DNA from: an uncultured Peptococcaceae bacterium
GTDB taxonomy: Bacteria; Bacillota; Peptococcia; Peptococcales; Peptococcaceae
Direction of reading: 5' to 3'
DNA length: 10,045 nucleotides
Assembly (NCBI GenBank): GCA_902462325.1
Contig: CABQBF010000092.1
Coordinates: 1-10,045 of the forward strand
Shown: piece after piece, positions 1-5,971 of the stretch
How the letters are laid out: each line of letters begins with the position of its first letter
How positions within the stretch are numbered: the first letter of the stretch is position 1
Notes under the pieces: model-generated
What the model saw: only the letters and a program-made list of their open reading frames with translations
What the model was told of the DNA's origin: nothing
Database searches by the model: none
Program-made: the position numbers and the translations under genes

Positions 1-1323
1 ATGGGCCACTGCCAAGCCACCCATCACTACCGCGCTGGTAGGCGTCAGCAGATTGACCAGCCCAGATGCCGACTGAAAAGCGGTCACAATCAGAGCGCTG
101 CTGATATTGGTGAATTCGCCCAAAGGCACCATAATGGGAATCGACAAGGTTGCCAGTCCAGAACTGGACGGAATCAAAAAGGACAGCGGCAGATACAGCA
201 GATAGGTCAAAATGATAAACAATACCGAATGGGCCCCTGCCAAAGCCTGCTCACCCCAGTTCAGAATGGTATCAGTGATAAATCCCGAATTCATAATCAC
301 GGTAATTCCACGGGAAATGGCAATGATAAAGGCCACGCCCAGCAGTTCGGACGCACCCTGCACAAAGCCCTCAATCAGCTCCTGCTCCTTCATGCCTACC
401 GCCAATCCGGTGACAATCCCTGCTGCCAGAAATAAGCCAGAAAGCTCTGTGAAATACCAGCCCAATGTGGGCAAGAAAGAAATCCCCAGGTCGTCAAAGG
501 GAATAACCGAGTAAATCATCAACACAAAGGTCAACGCAAACAGCGTTAAAGCCAGCTTCCGTTTGCCGGTCAGCTCCATGCCAGCCTGGTCGTCCCAGTT
601 GATCGCAAACCGCTTTTGATTTTCCTCATACTGATTGGCCACCAGTGAGGCTCGCGGATTAGCCTGCACTTTGGCAGCATAGCGCATTACATAGGTAATA
701 GCGATGGCTTCTAACACAACTAACATCGCCAGCCGCAAAAACAAGCCATCTCCTAAAGATATTCCTGCAAAACCGGAGGCAATGCCTGTGGCGAAGGGAT
801 TGACCGTAGAACACAAGGTACCTACTCCAGCGCCCAGCATAATTACCGAAACAGCGGTAATGGAATCATACCCAGCTGCAATGAATACCGGCAACAACAA
901 CGAATAAAAGGCCATGGTTTCTTCCCACATACCGAAGCTGGTGCCACCTAAACCAAATAAAATCATTAAAATGGGAATCATGTATTTTTCTTTGCCGTTC
1001 AGCAAGCGAATGACATTGGCAATGCCAGCATTGATGGCGCCTGTTTTCATCACCACACCCAAAAATCCGCCTACCATCAGAATAAACAAGGCAATCTCCA
1101 CGGCCTCATAAAAACCGTGAAAGGACGCCAATACCACATCAAAAATATTCTGCGCATTGCTTTCCACAGCGTGATAGGTTCCAGCAATAGGCTGGGCCAC
1201 ATCGCCGTTTTGTGTGTAGTCATACTGTCCTGCCGGAATAATCCAGGTCAATACCATCATCACCAGAATAATGGAAAATAAAATGGTGTAAGCGCTGGGC
1301 ATCCTAAAAGTTCTGCTTTTCAT
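1..1323 (-). CDS. arcD: YfcC/DcuC-family membrane carrier, probable arginine-ornithine exchanger of the ADI operon (C-terminus cut by window edge)
   Basis: An open frame of 441 codons starts at ATG 1323 and runs off the window at base 1. Related carriers are about 470-510 residues, so a few tens of residues are missing. The protein opens with a charged tip (MKSRTFRMPSAY) and a first membrane helix ending in the family-typical WIIPAGQYDY. About ten further hydrophobic segments follow. Near the visible end are the family hallmarks PSSSGLATLSIPIMVPL and QSASGLVNLLTPTSAVVMGG. These place it in the C4-dicarboxylate anaerobic carrier-like family (PF03606, YfcC), not the APC family of Pseudomonas ArcD. 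Streptococcal ADI operons use this same family for arginine-ornithine exchange. The start lies only 4 bp after the arcC stop, and its ribosome site (GGGGTGAGG) spans that stop, so the two genes are probably translationally coupled. Family assignment is firm; the substrate is inferred from the operon. Confidence 0.88.
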   Translation of the reverse strand, partial: MKSRTFRMPSAYTILFSIILVMMVLTWIIPAGQYDYTQNGDVAQPIAGTYHAVESNAQNIFDVVLASFHGFYEAVEIALFILMVGGFLGVVMKTGAINAGIANVIRLLNGKEKYMIPILMILFGLGGTSFGMWEETMAFYSLLLPVFIAAGYDSITAVSVIMLGAGVGTLCSTVNPFATGIASGFAGISLGDGLFLRLAMLVVLEAIAITYVMRYAAKVQANPRASLVANQYEENQKRFAINWDDQAGMELTGKRKLALTLFALTFVLMIYSVIPFDDLGISFLPTLGWYFTELSGLFLAAGIVTGLAVGMKEQELIEGFVQGASELLGVAFIIAISRGITVIMNSGFITDTILNWGEQALAGAHSVLFIILTYLLYLPLSFLIPSSSGLATLSIPIMVPLGEFTNISSALIVTAFQSASGLVNLLTPTSAVVMGGLAVAH

Positions 1324-1327
1324 GGCC

Positions 1328-2275
1328 TCACCCCACAATCACAGTGCCAGTATGGCCTGCCAGTGCATCTTCCGCTTTATAAAGCGAGGTGATAATGGCT
1401 TTGCGGCCCGGCTTGGACGCAGCAAAACGGATAGCGGCCTGCATCTTGGGCAGCATACTACCCGGCGCAAAATGCCCCTCTTTGACATATTGCTCCGCTT
1501 CTTGGATGGTGATTTGACCCAGCGCTTTTTGGTCGGGCTTATTGAAATTAAGACAAACCTGCTCCACTTCTGTCAAAATCATTAAAATATCGGCCGCCAT
1601 ACCTTCGGCCAACCGCTCAGCGGCTAAATCTTTATCAATAACAGCGGCCACACCCCGCAGAGATCCATCAGCGTTGCGCACCACCGGAATGCCGCCGCCA
1701 CCGCAGGTGACCGTAATGGTAGTGTCCCATAGGGTTTTGATGGTATCAATCTCCACGATATCCAAAGGCTCCGGCGAAGCCACTACCCGCCGCCAGCCAC
1801 GGCCAGCATCTTCTTTCATAGTGTAACCCTTTTCTTTTTCTAACGCCCGTGCCTCATCTTGACTGTAAAAAGGCCCGATCGGCTTGGTGGGATTTTGAAA
1901 AGCAGGGTCCGCTTCATCTACCACCATCTGCGTAATCACTGTCACCACAGGAATATGCCGTCCCCGTTTTTCCAGCGATTTTCGCAGCGCCTGCTGGATA
2001 TGATAGCCGATATAACCCTGACTCATAGCGCCGCAGACATCGAACGGCAGTGCCGGCGTTACATGGCTGGCCGCTTCAGTAGCCAGCAAAATACGGCCCA
2101 CCTGCGGTCCATTGCCGTGTACCACCGCCAGTTCATAGCCGTTGCAGCTTAATTGGGCAATATATTCGCTGGTTTTAGCAACCACGTTCATCTGCGATTG
2201 AGATGTAGGAGGCAATCCTTTTTCCTCCAGCGCATTGCCGCCCAGCGCAATCACAACTTTTACAGGCTGTGTCAT
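1328..2275 (-). CDS. arcC: Carbamate kinase
   Basis: Catalyses carbamoyl phosphate + ADP to ATP + carbamate, the energy-yielding last step of the cytoplasmic ADI pathway. From ATG 2275 the protein is 315 residues, normal for the family. Visible amino-acid-kinase motifs are ALGGNAL (10-16), HGNGPQVG (53-60), CGGGGIPVV (191-199), the IDKDLAAE nucleotide/substrate loop (213-220) and GSMLPKMQAA (272-281). A GTG at 2284 would add three residues. However, the AAGGAG ribosome site ends 1 nt before that GTG and 10 nt before the ATG, so the ATG is preferred. The gene is followed after 4 bp by the carrier gene and preceded by a gap of about 290 bp holding a hairpin repeat. I found no convincing sigma-A promoter directly upstream, so it is probably reached by readthrough from arcB. 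Confidence 0.95.
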   Translation of the reverse strand: MTQPVKVVIALGGNALEEKGLPPTSQSQMNVVAKTSEYIAQLSCNGYELAVVHGNGPQVGRILLATEAASHVTPALPFDVCGAMSQGYIGYHIQQALRKSLEKRGRHIPVVTVITQMVVDEADPAFQNPTKPIGPFYSQDEARALEKEKGYTMKEDAGRGWRRVVASPEPLDIVEIDTIKTLWDTTITVTCGGGGIPVVRNADGSLRGVAAVIDKDLAAERLAEGMAADILMILTEVEQVCLNFNKPDQKALGQITIQEAEQYVKEGHFAPGSMLPKMQAAIRFAASKPGRKAIITSLYKAEDALAGHTGTVIVG

Positions 2276-2279
2276 AGCA

Positions 2280-2293
2280 TTCACACTCCTTTT
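2280..2293 (-). promoter_or_regulatory. Ribosome binding site that decides the arcC start
   Basis: Read on the minus strand this is AAAAAAGGAGTGTGAATGCT followed by ATG. AAGGAG is 10 nt from the ATG at 2275 but only 1 nt from the in-frame GTG at 2284. This supports the shorter protein beginning MTQPVKVVIALGGNAL. Confidence 0.6.
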
Positions 2294-2452
2294 TTATCAC
2301 ATTACAAAGATAATTTGTTAATCATTCCATACCTTGAACACTTGCAACACGTTATATAGGTCCGTGCCTCGGAAATTTTTATCGCGGCAGGGCCGTTATA
2401 AAAATCTACTTGTCAAGCATCATAATTCGGACGCAGGATTTTTTCTGTGCGC

Positions 2453-2556
2453 CCTTTTGCACAACTGACCAGGCGGCTTTTTGAAAAGTGCGCGACGCGT
2501 ACTCTATGTACGCAAGGCGTGCTTTTCAAAAAACAACGCCGTCAGAAACAAAAAGG
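2453..2556 (-). repeat. Structured hairpin repeat, copy 1, directly after the arcB stop
   Basis: This is a nested inverted repeat beginning 12 nt downstream of the arcB stop (2569). On the plus strand the outer pairings are CTTTTG (2454-2459) with CAAAAAG (2549-2555) and CTGAC (2465-2469) with GTCAG (2541-2545). The middle stem is TTTTTGAAAAG (about 2479-2489) with CTTTTCAAAAA (2522-2532), 11 perfect pairs. The inner stem is GCGTAC (2497-2502) with GTACGC (2508-2513) around a 5-nt loop. Unpaired motifs AGGCGGC, GCGAC, AAGGCG and ACAACGC separate the helices. The same motifs in the same order occur at 3815-3936. No U-run follows on the minus strand, so it is not a standard intrinsic terminator. 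A role in mRNA processing, 3'-end stability or attenuation is inference. Confidence 0.75.
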
Positions 2557-2568
2557 ACAAGTCCGCTC

Positions 2569-3561
2569 CTACAGGGTGGCTACCATAACCGCCTTAATCG
2601 TATGCATCCGGTTCTCCGCCTCATCAAAGACTACCGAGTGGGGGCCGCGGAATACTTCGTCGGTCACTTCTCGAATGTCTACGCCCTTTTCTTTCCATTG
2701 GGCTGCCAGTTTGGTGTTGAAATCGTGGAAGGACGGCAGACAGTGTAAATATAAGACATTCGGGTTATTGGTCATTTTCAGCATTTCTTCGGTTACCCGG
2801 TAAGGGGTCAGCAATTTTACCCGTTCGGGAATCAAATCTTCCTCACCCATGGAAGCCCAGATATCGCCGTAAATCACATCCGCGCCTTCTACGGCCTTCA
2901 CATCATCGGTGATTTCAATTTTGGCTCCGGTTTGAGCTGCCACCTGCTGCACATCCCGCATCACTTTTTGGTCAATGCCGTCAATCAAGCTCTTTGGCCC
3001 AATGCCTACAAAGTGCATCCCCATCTTGGCACAGCCATACATCCAAGCGTAGCACATGTTATTGCGCACATCGCCGGGGAACACCACCTTTACCTTGTCC
3101 AGCGGCAAAGCCAGATGTTCTTCAATGGTGAGCATATCGGCCAAAATCTGGGTTGGGTGGTCGGCATCAGTTAAGCCGTTAAACACCGGCACACCGGAAT
3201 ATTGGGCCAGCTGCTCCACCACTTCCTGGTCAAAGCCGCGGTATTCAATGCCGTCAAAGAAACGGCCCAGCACCTTGGCCGTGTCCTCCAACGATTCCTT
3301 TTTGCCCATCTGAGAGCTGTTGGGGTCCAAAAAGGTCACGTGGGCCCCCTCATCATGGGCAGCTACCTCAAAAGCACAGCGAGTACGAGTAGAAGTTTTT
3401 TCAAACAACAGCACAATATTTTTACCTTTTAAATTCTGTTCACAAATGCCAGCCCGCTTTTTGGCCTTCAAATCATGGGATAAATCCAATAAATAGCGAA
3501 TTTGGCATGGTGTTAAATCCATCAACGTTAAAAAACTTTTTCCTTTTAAATTCACAGGCAT
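2569..3561 (-). CDS. arcB: Ornithine carbamoyltransferase, catabolic
   Basis: In the ADI pathway this cytoplasmic enzyme runs in the catabolic direction: citrulline + phosphate to ornithine + carbamoyl phosphate. At 330 residues it has normal family length. Visible motifs are the carbamoyl-phosphate site STRTR (57-61), HPTQ (135-138), the ornithine-site SMG loop in DIWASMGEE (233-241) and HCLP with the reactive cysteine (273-276). The ATG at 3561 is preceded by AAGGAGG at 7-8 nt, a strong ribosome site. The gene sits between the arcA and arcC genes, which is why I call it the catabolic ArcB and not the anabolic ArgF; sequence alone cannot fully separate the two. A hairpin repeat begins 12 nt after its stop. 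Its upstream gap of 377 bp could hold its own promoter, but I see only weak candidates there. Confidence 0.96.
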   Translation of the reverse strand: MPVNLKGKSFLTLMDLTPCQIRYLLDLSHDLKAKKRAGICEQNLKGKNIVLLFEKTSTRTRCAFEVAAHDEGAHVTFLDPNSSQMGKKESLEDTAKVLGRFFDGIEYRGFDQEVVEQLAQYSGVPVFNGLTDADHPTQILADMLTIEEHLALPLDKVKVVFPGDVRNNMCYAWMYGCAKMGMHFVGIGPKSLIDGIDQKVMRDVQQVAAQTGAKIEITDDVKAVEGADVIYGDIWASMGEEDLIPERVKLLTPYRVTEEMLKMTNNPNVLYLHCLPSFHDFNTKLAAQWKEKGVDIREVTDEVFRGPHSVVFDEAENRMHTIKAVMVATL

Positions 3562-3663
3562 ACAAATTCCTCCTTTTTTCTCACAAAACAGACAAGCAGC
3601 ATTCCTAGGCTGCTATGTCTATACATTACAATCCAACGCAGTCCGCCAACATTCTGGCAAAAA

Positions 3664-3679
3664 TGTTTCACGTGAAACA
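3664..3679. other. parS: parS centromere site (ParB/Spo0J binding box)
   Basis: TGTTTCACGTGAAACA is a perfect 16-bp palindrome identical to the Bacillus subtilis parS consensus (TGTTNCACGTGAAACA). With flanking AAA and TTT the palindrome extends to 22 bp (3661-3682). ParB (Spo0J) loads on such sites as a CTP-dependent clamp and recruits SMC for chromosome segregation. In Bacillota most parS sites lie in the origin-proximal part of the chromosome, so the window probably lies there too. A 16-bp exact match is very unlikely by chance in 10 kb. It lies in non-coding DNA between arcA and arcB, where it could also affect transcription locally; that part is inference. Confidence 0.9.
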
Positions 3680-3730
3680 TTTGCAAAATGCGCCTATGCC
3701 TAGAATGGAACGCAGAGAATTTTTACAGAA

Positions 3731-3799
3731 CTATTCACTGCTCTGTTTCCTGAACACAGCCATTTCTTCTGCACAATTGCCAAGGCGGTTTACCTGCAT
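3731..3799 (-). other. Doubtful 22-codon ORF between the arcA hairpin repeat and parS
   Basis: An ATG at 3799 opens a 22-residue frame (MQVNRLGNCAEEMAVFRKQ, then SSE) ending at TAG 3731. GGTGG lies about 5 nt upstream on the minus strand, a fair ribosome site, and the composition is not that of random AT-rich DNA. No family is recognised. The frame can be extended upstream, but only through the hairpin repeat, which I do not believe is coding. It may be chance. Confidence 0.2.
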
Positions 3800-3814
3800 A
3801 TCATCCACCACTAA

Positions 3815-3936
3815 GGGGCGCCGGAAAATTTTCGCAGAGCAAGGCGGCTTTTGATTTTTGAAGCGACGCGTACTTTTATGTACGCAAGGCGAGAAAATCA
3901 AAAACAACGCAGCTATGCGGAAATTTAACAAGCCCC
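3815..3936 (-). repeat. Structured hairpin repeat, copy 2, directly after the arcA stop
   Basis: This starts 2 nt downstream of the arcA stop (3939). On the plus strand the outer pairs are GGGGC (3815-3819) with GCCCC (3932-3936), and CGCAGAGC (3833-3840) with GCTATGCG (3912-3919) with one mismatch. The middle stem is TTTTGATTTT (3849-3858) with AAAATCAAAA (3894-3903), 10 perfect pairs. The inner stem is GCGTAC (3867-3872) with GTACGC (3879-3884). Motifs AAGGCGGC, GCGAC, AAGGCG and ACAACGC match copy 1 in order and place. The middle and outer helices differ in sequence from copy 1 yet still pair, which suggests selection on the folded form. No U-run follows, arguing against a simple terminator. 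Confidence 0.75.
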
Positions 3937-3938
3937 AC

Positions 3939-5168
3939 CTATAGGTCTTCGCGGATTAACGGCATACTCATACACCTTGGACCTCCCCGTCCGCGGGACA
4001 GCTCAGAGCTGGGCATCACATAGGTCTTCACGCCATTTTCCTGCAAAATTTCATTGGTCACATAGTTACGGGAATACACAATCACTTCTCCCGGCGCGAT
4101 GGCCAGCGTGTTGGAGCCGTCGTTCCACTGCTCGCGGGCCGAATCGATAACGCTGTTGCTGCCGCACTTAATCAGCGTGACCTTATCTAGGTTCAGATGC
4201 CGCTTCAAAATATCTTCCAGGCTGCTGGTTTCCTGGGTAATCTTGATGCGGCGATCTTTATCCCGCTCAATGACAAACACATCCATATCCCGCATAATAT
4301 TGGGATGAATGGTGAATTTGTCGTAGTCCACCATGGTAAACACCGTATCCAAATGCATAAAGGTGCGCTGCTTTGGAATATTAATAGCCAGGATTTTTTT
4401 GAAATGGCTTTCCTCTGTCAGCACCTTTTGCGCAAATTTTTCAATGGCATTTTCATGGGTACGCTGCGAGATACCGATGGCAATGGTTTCCTGATTTAAA
4501 ATCAGAATATCACCGCCTTCCAGCGAAAAGTTTTCATCACGGTCGTACCAAACCTGGGTATCTTTATACAGCGGATGATACTGAAAAATAAATTTGGCAA
4601 ACAAGGTTTCCCGATGCCGTGTTTCGGTAAACATTTTGTGAATCGATACGCCATTGCCAATAGAAGCAAACGGGTCGCGGGTGAAATACAAATTGGGCAT
4701 CGGGTCCAGCACAAAAGGATAATCATTATTTAAATTACGTAGAAAATCCCCCAGGCTTTTACCTTCAATCTGTTGTATTTCTGTTTTACGAATGCCCGCC
4801 ATCATTTGGGCTATCATGGTTTTGGTATCTAAGGAGCGAAAATAATCGGTCAAAATGTCCCGTTCCCGGCTGGTGGTAATGCTGGCGTCGTTAATCAGCT
4901 CTGCAATGAGCTGATCCCGCACATCCTGATTGATGATAGATTCTTCCACCAAATCGCTGAGATAAACCACCTCTACATCATTTTGCCGCAGAATATCGGC
5001 AAAGCTGTTGTGTTCTTCTTGCGCAATGCGCAGGTACGGAATGTCGTCAAAGAGCAGTCTGTCCAGATATTCGGGCATTAAGTTCTCCAACTCTTTGCCG
5101 GGCCGGTGCAGCATTACTTTTTTCAGTTTGCCGATTTCAGAATTTACATTAATTGCTGGGATTTGCAA
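3939..5168 (-). CDS. arcA: Arginine deiminase
   Basis: Hydrolyses L-arginine to L-citrulline and ammonia, the first step of the ADI pathway, in the cytoplasm. At 409 residues it matches the family length. Catalytic features of the guanidino-modifying fold are visible. These are FTRDP (162-166, Asp165), EGGD (217-220, Glu217), HLDTVFTMVD (272-281, His272 and Asp274) and the nucleophile Cys399 in GRGGPRCMSMPL. The start codon is TTG at 5168. It is preceded by GAGGTG 5 nt upstream, and the only nearby upstream ATG runs into a stop after three codons. The N-terminus (INVNSEIGKLKKVMLHRPG) aligns with the usual family start, supporting this choice. It is the promoter-proximal gene of the arc operon. 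A hairpin repeat begins 2 nt after its stop. Confidence 0.97.
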   Translation of the reverse strand: MQIPAINVNSEIGKLKKVMLHRPGKELENLMPEYLDRLLFDDIPYLRIAQEEHNSFADILRQNDVEVVYLSDLVEESIINQDVRDQLIAELINDASITTSRERDILTDYFRSLDTKTMIAQMMAGIRKTEIQQIEGKSLGDFLRNLNNDYPFVLDPMPNLYFTRDPFASIGNGVSIHKMFTETRHRETLFAKFIFQYHPLYKDTQVWYDRDENFSLEGGDILILNQETIAIGISQRTHENAIEKFAQKVLTEESHFKKILAINIPKQRTFMHLDTVFTMVDYDKFTIHPNIMRDMDVFVIERDKDRRIKITQETSSLEDILKRHLNLDKVTLIKCGSNSVIDSAREQWNDGSNTLAIAPGEVIVYSRNYVTNEILQENGVKTYVMPSSELSRGRGGPRCMSMPLIREDL

Positions 5169-5179
5169 GTTAACACCTC

Positions 5180-5199
5180 ATTTCAGATTATCTTGAAAT
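5180..5199. promoter_or_regulatory. Inverted repeat in the arcA leader, possible operator
   Basis: ATTTCA (5180-5185) and TGAAAT (5194-5199) form a 6-bp inverted repeat with an 8-bp spacer, between the suggested promoter and the arcA ribosome site. It does not match a standard ArgR/AhrC box well, nor the TGTGA-type box of Crp-like ArcR regulators. It could be an operator or a weak leader hairpin. Only the symmetry is seen; any function is inference. Confidence 0.35.
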
Positions 5200-5241
5200 A
5201 CAGGCTTAGCTTGCGCGGTCTGCTAGATTGCTATACTGTTA

Positions 5242-5270
5242 AATAAAGGCTGCGCTGCCTGTTCTGCCAA
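5242..5270 (-). promoter_or_regulatory. Candidate sigma-A promoter of the arc operon
   Basis: On the minus strand TTGGCA (5265-5270, 5 of 6 to the -35 consensus) is followed by a 17-nt spacer and TTTATT (5242-5247, 4 of 6 to the -10 consensus). Transcription would begin near 5235, giving a leader of about 67 nt before arcA. The promoter lies downstream of the terminator of the XRE gene, so the arc operon would be transcribed separately. The weak -10 box would fit a promoter that needs an activator. Confidence 0.4.
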
Positions 5271-5309
5271 GACCTTCCGCAATACAAACAGTAAAACCGG
5301 ACAATATAA

Positions 5310-5345
5310 AAAGGAACGCAAACCATAACAGCATTGCGTTCCTTT
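5310..5345 (-). terminator. Rho-independent terminator after the XRE gene
   Basis: AAAGGAACGCAA (5310-5321) and TTGCGTTCCTTT (5334-5345) form a perfect 12-bp stem with a 12-nt loop. On the minus strand the stem ends in a T-run (CCTTTTTAT), placing the terminator 15 nt after the XRE stop and upstream of the arcA promoter. The plus-strand side also ends in T-rich sequence, so it could act both ways. Confidence 0.85.
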
Positions 5346-5360
5346 ATTTACCAGGAAATG

Positions 5361-5840
5361 TTATTTTAATTCTTCTTTTTTATAAAAATCTCGGTTAAGT
5401 CTCTTATCGTAATGTGCCTGTAAAATCCAACCAACTCCAATCATTAAAACCGCCACTGTCAACGTAACAATACGCCGTCCTATGTCTGGATTGATTGCCA
5501 CAGCACATAAAAAACCTACGCCAGCCGATGCGAAAAATTGACTGACAGATTTTAATCGCCGCATAGCTTTCATTTGCTGCATCGTGCACAACAAATTTTC
5601 ATCGGCTTTTTGACGAAACTCCTCTTCTTCTAAACGCCGACCGCTGAGTAATTCGTTAACACTCACATCCAGTTCCGCGCACAGTATTTGCAAGGTGGCC
5701 AAGTCCGGCATATAATTACCGTTTTCCCAACGTGATACGGTTTTATTGGTAACTCCTACTCGTTCCCCTAATTGTTCTTGCGTTAAATTTTTTTCTCTGC
5801 GTAATTGTGCGATAAACAATCCTATTTGTTTCTGGTCCAA
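5361..5840 (-). CDS. XRE-family transcriptional regulator with C-terminal membrane anchor
   Basis: A 159-residue protein with an N-terminal Cro/C1-type helix-turn-helix (about residues 8-67; LTQEQLGERVGVTNKTVSRWENG spans the recognition helix and the typical RWENG ending). A short charged linker follows (69-98), then two hydrophobic helices (about 102-117 and 123-141) and a lysine-rich tail. The two helices suggest a membrane-tethered DNA-binding protein, a layout seen in many small Bacillota XRE regulators. The start is TTG at 5840 with GGAGGG 6 nt upstream; no ATG gives a complete HTH. It has its own extended -10 promoter and a strong terminator, so it is a single-gene unit. It lies upstream of arcA on the same strand. 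Control of the arc operon is possible, but nothing in the sequence proves it. No specific gene name can be given. Confidence 0.88.
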   Translation of the reverse strand: MDQKQIGLFIAQLRREKNLTQEQLGERVGVTNKTVSRWENGNYMPDLATLQILCAELDVSVNELLSGRRLEEEEFRQKADENLLCTMQQMKAMRRLKSVSQFFASAGVGFLCAVAINPDIGRRIVTLTVAVLMIGVGWILQAHYDKRLNRDFYKKEELK

Positions 5841-5864
5841 AACAATCCCTCCCTCTTGCCAAAA

Positions 5865-5873
5865 AGTATAGCA
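5865..5873 (-). promoter_or_regulatory. Extended -10 promoter of the XRE gene
   Basis: The minus strand reads TGCTATACT, an extended -10 (TGN plus TATACT, 5 of 6), about 25 nt before the TTG start codon. No good -35 box lies 17 nt upstream, which is normal for extended -10 promoters. The leader would be very short (about 18 nt). Confidence 0.55.
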
Positions 5874-5916
5874 GAAAAAGAGATAATTGTATTCCCCATA
5901 AACAGCGAATGGCTTA

Positions 5917-5945
5917 ACAAAACGGTTTTTGCTATCGTTTTTTCA
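5917..5945. terminator. Weak hairpin after the ferredoxin-fusion gene, possible terminator
   Basis: AAAACG and CGTTTT form a 6-bp stem around an 11-nt loop in the 131-bp gap between the ferredoxin-fusion stop and the XRE start. On the minus strand, the direction of both genes, only GTTAAG follows, so termination would be poor. The T-run lies on the plus-strand side. It is listed because it is the only hairpin I see here. Confidence 0.25.
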
Positions 5946-5971
5946 AACAACTTCATCGTCCTCCGGCTGCT

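Larger units (their letters stand above)
3562..3814. other. arcA-arcB intergenic region outside the hairpin repeat
   Basis: This long non-coding stretch lies inside the operon. It carries the arcB ribosome site, a perfect parS box at 3664-3679 and an imperfect inverted repeat (CATTCCTAGGC 3600-3610 with GCCTAGAATG 3698-3707) that brackets parS. A doubtful 22-codon ORF lies at 3731-3799 on the minus strand. AAGGCGGTTT at 3782-3791 resembles one conserved motif of the neighbouring hairpin repeat and may be a remnant of another copy. I see no clear sigma-A promoter for arcB; TATAGA-like and TGTAAT-like hexamers exist on the minus strand but lack a matching -35 box. Confidence 0.5.

Noticed and set aside
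1..435. Plus-strand ORF of 144 codons at the window start, plus other plus-strand frames across 1-1111
   Set aside because: They are antisense shadows of the minus-strand YfcC-type carrier, whose frame is open for 441 codons with clear membrane helices and family motifs.
2411..2416. TTGACA on the minus strand upstream of arcC as a promoter -35
   Set aside because: No acceptable -10 hexamer lies 16-18 nt downstream; TATAAC at 11 nt is too close, and the other TATAAC near 2351 has no -35 partner.
2453..2556. The arcB-downstream hairpin as an intrinsic terminator
   Set aside because: No T-run follows the stem on the minus strand, and arcC and arcD downstream have no convincing promoter of their own, so full termination here would silence them.
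3731..3931. 66-codon minus-strand ORF after arcA
   Set aside because: Two thirds of it runs through the palindromic repeat, and no ribosome site precedes its start. Only the last 22 codons are kept, as a doubtful micro-ORF.
2453..3936. The two hairpin repeats as CRISPR repeats or as ends of one insertion sequence
   Set aside because: There are only two copies about 1.4 kb apart in the same orientation, each internally palindromic. They have no array and enclose only arcB, with no transposase between them.
5180..5199. ARG box (ArgR/AhrC operator) in the arcA leader
   Set aside because: The inverted repeat ATTTCA/TGAAAT lacks the TGAAT/ATTCA-type core of ARG boxes, so it is listed only as a symmetric site of unknown partner.
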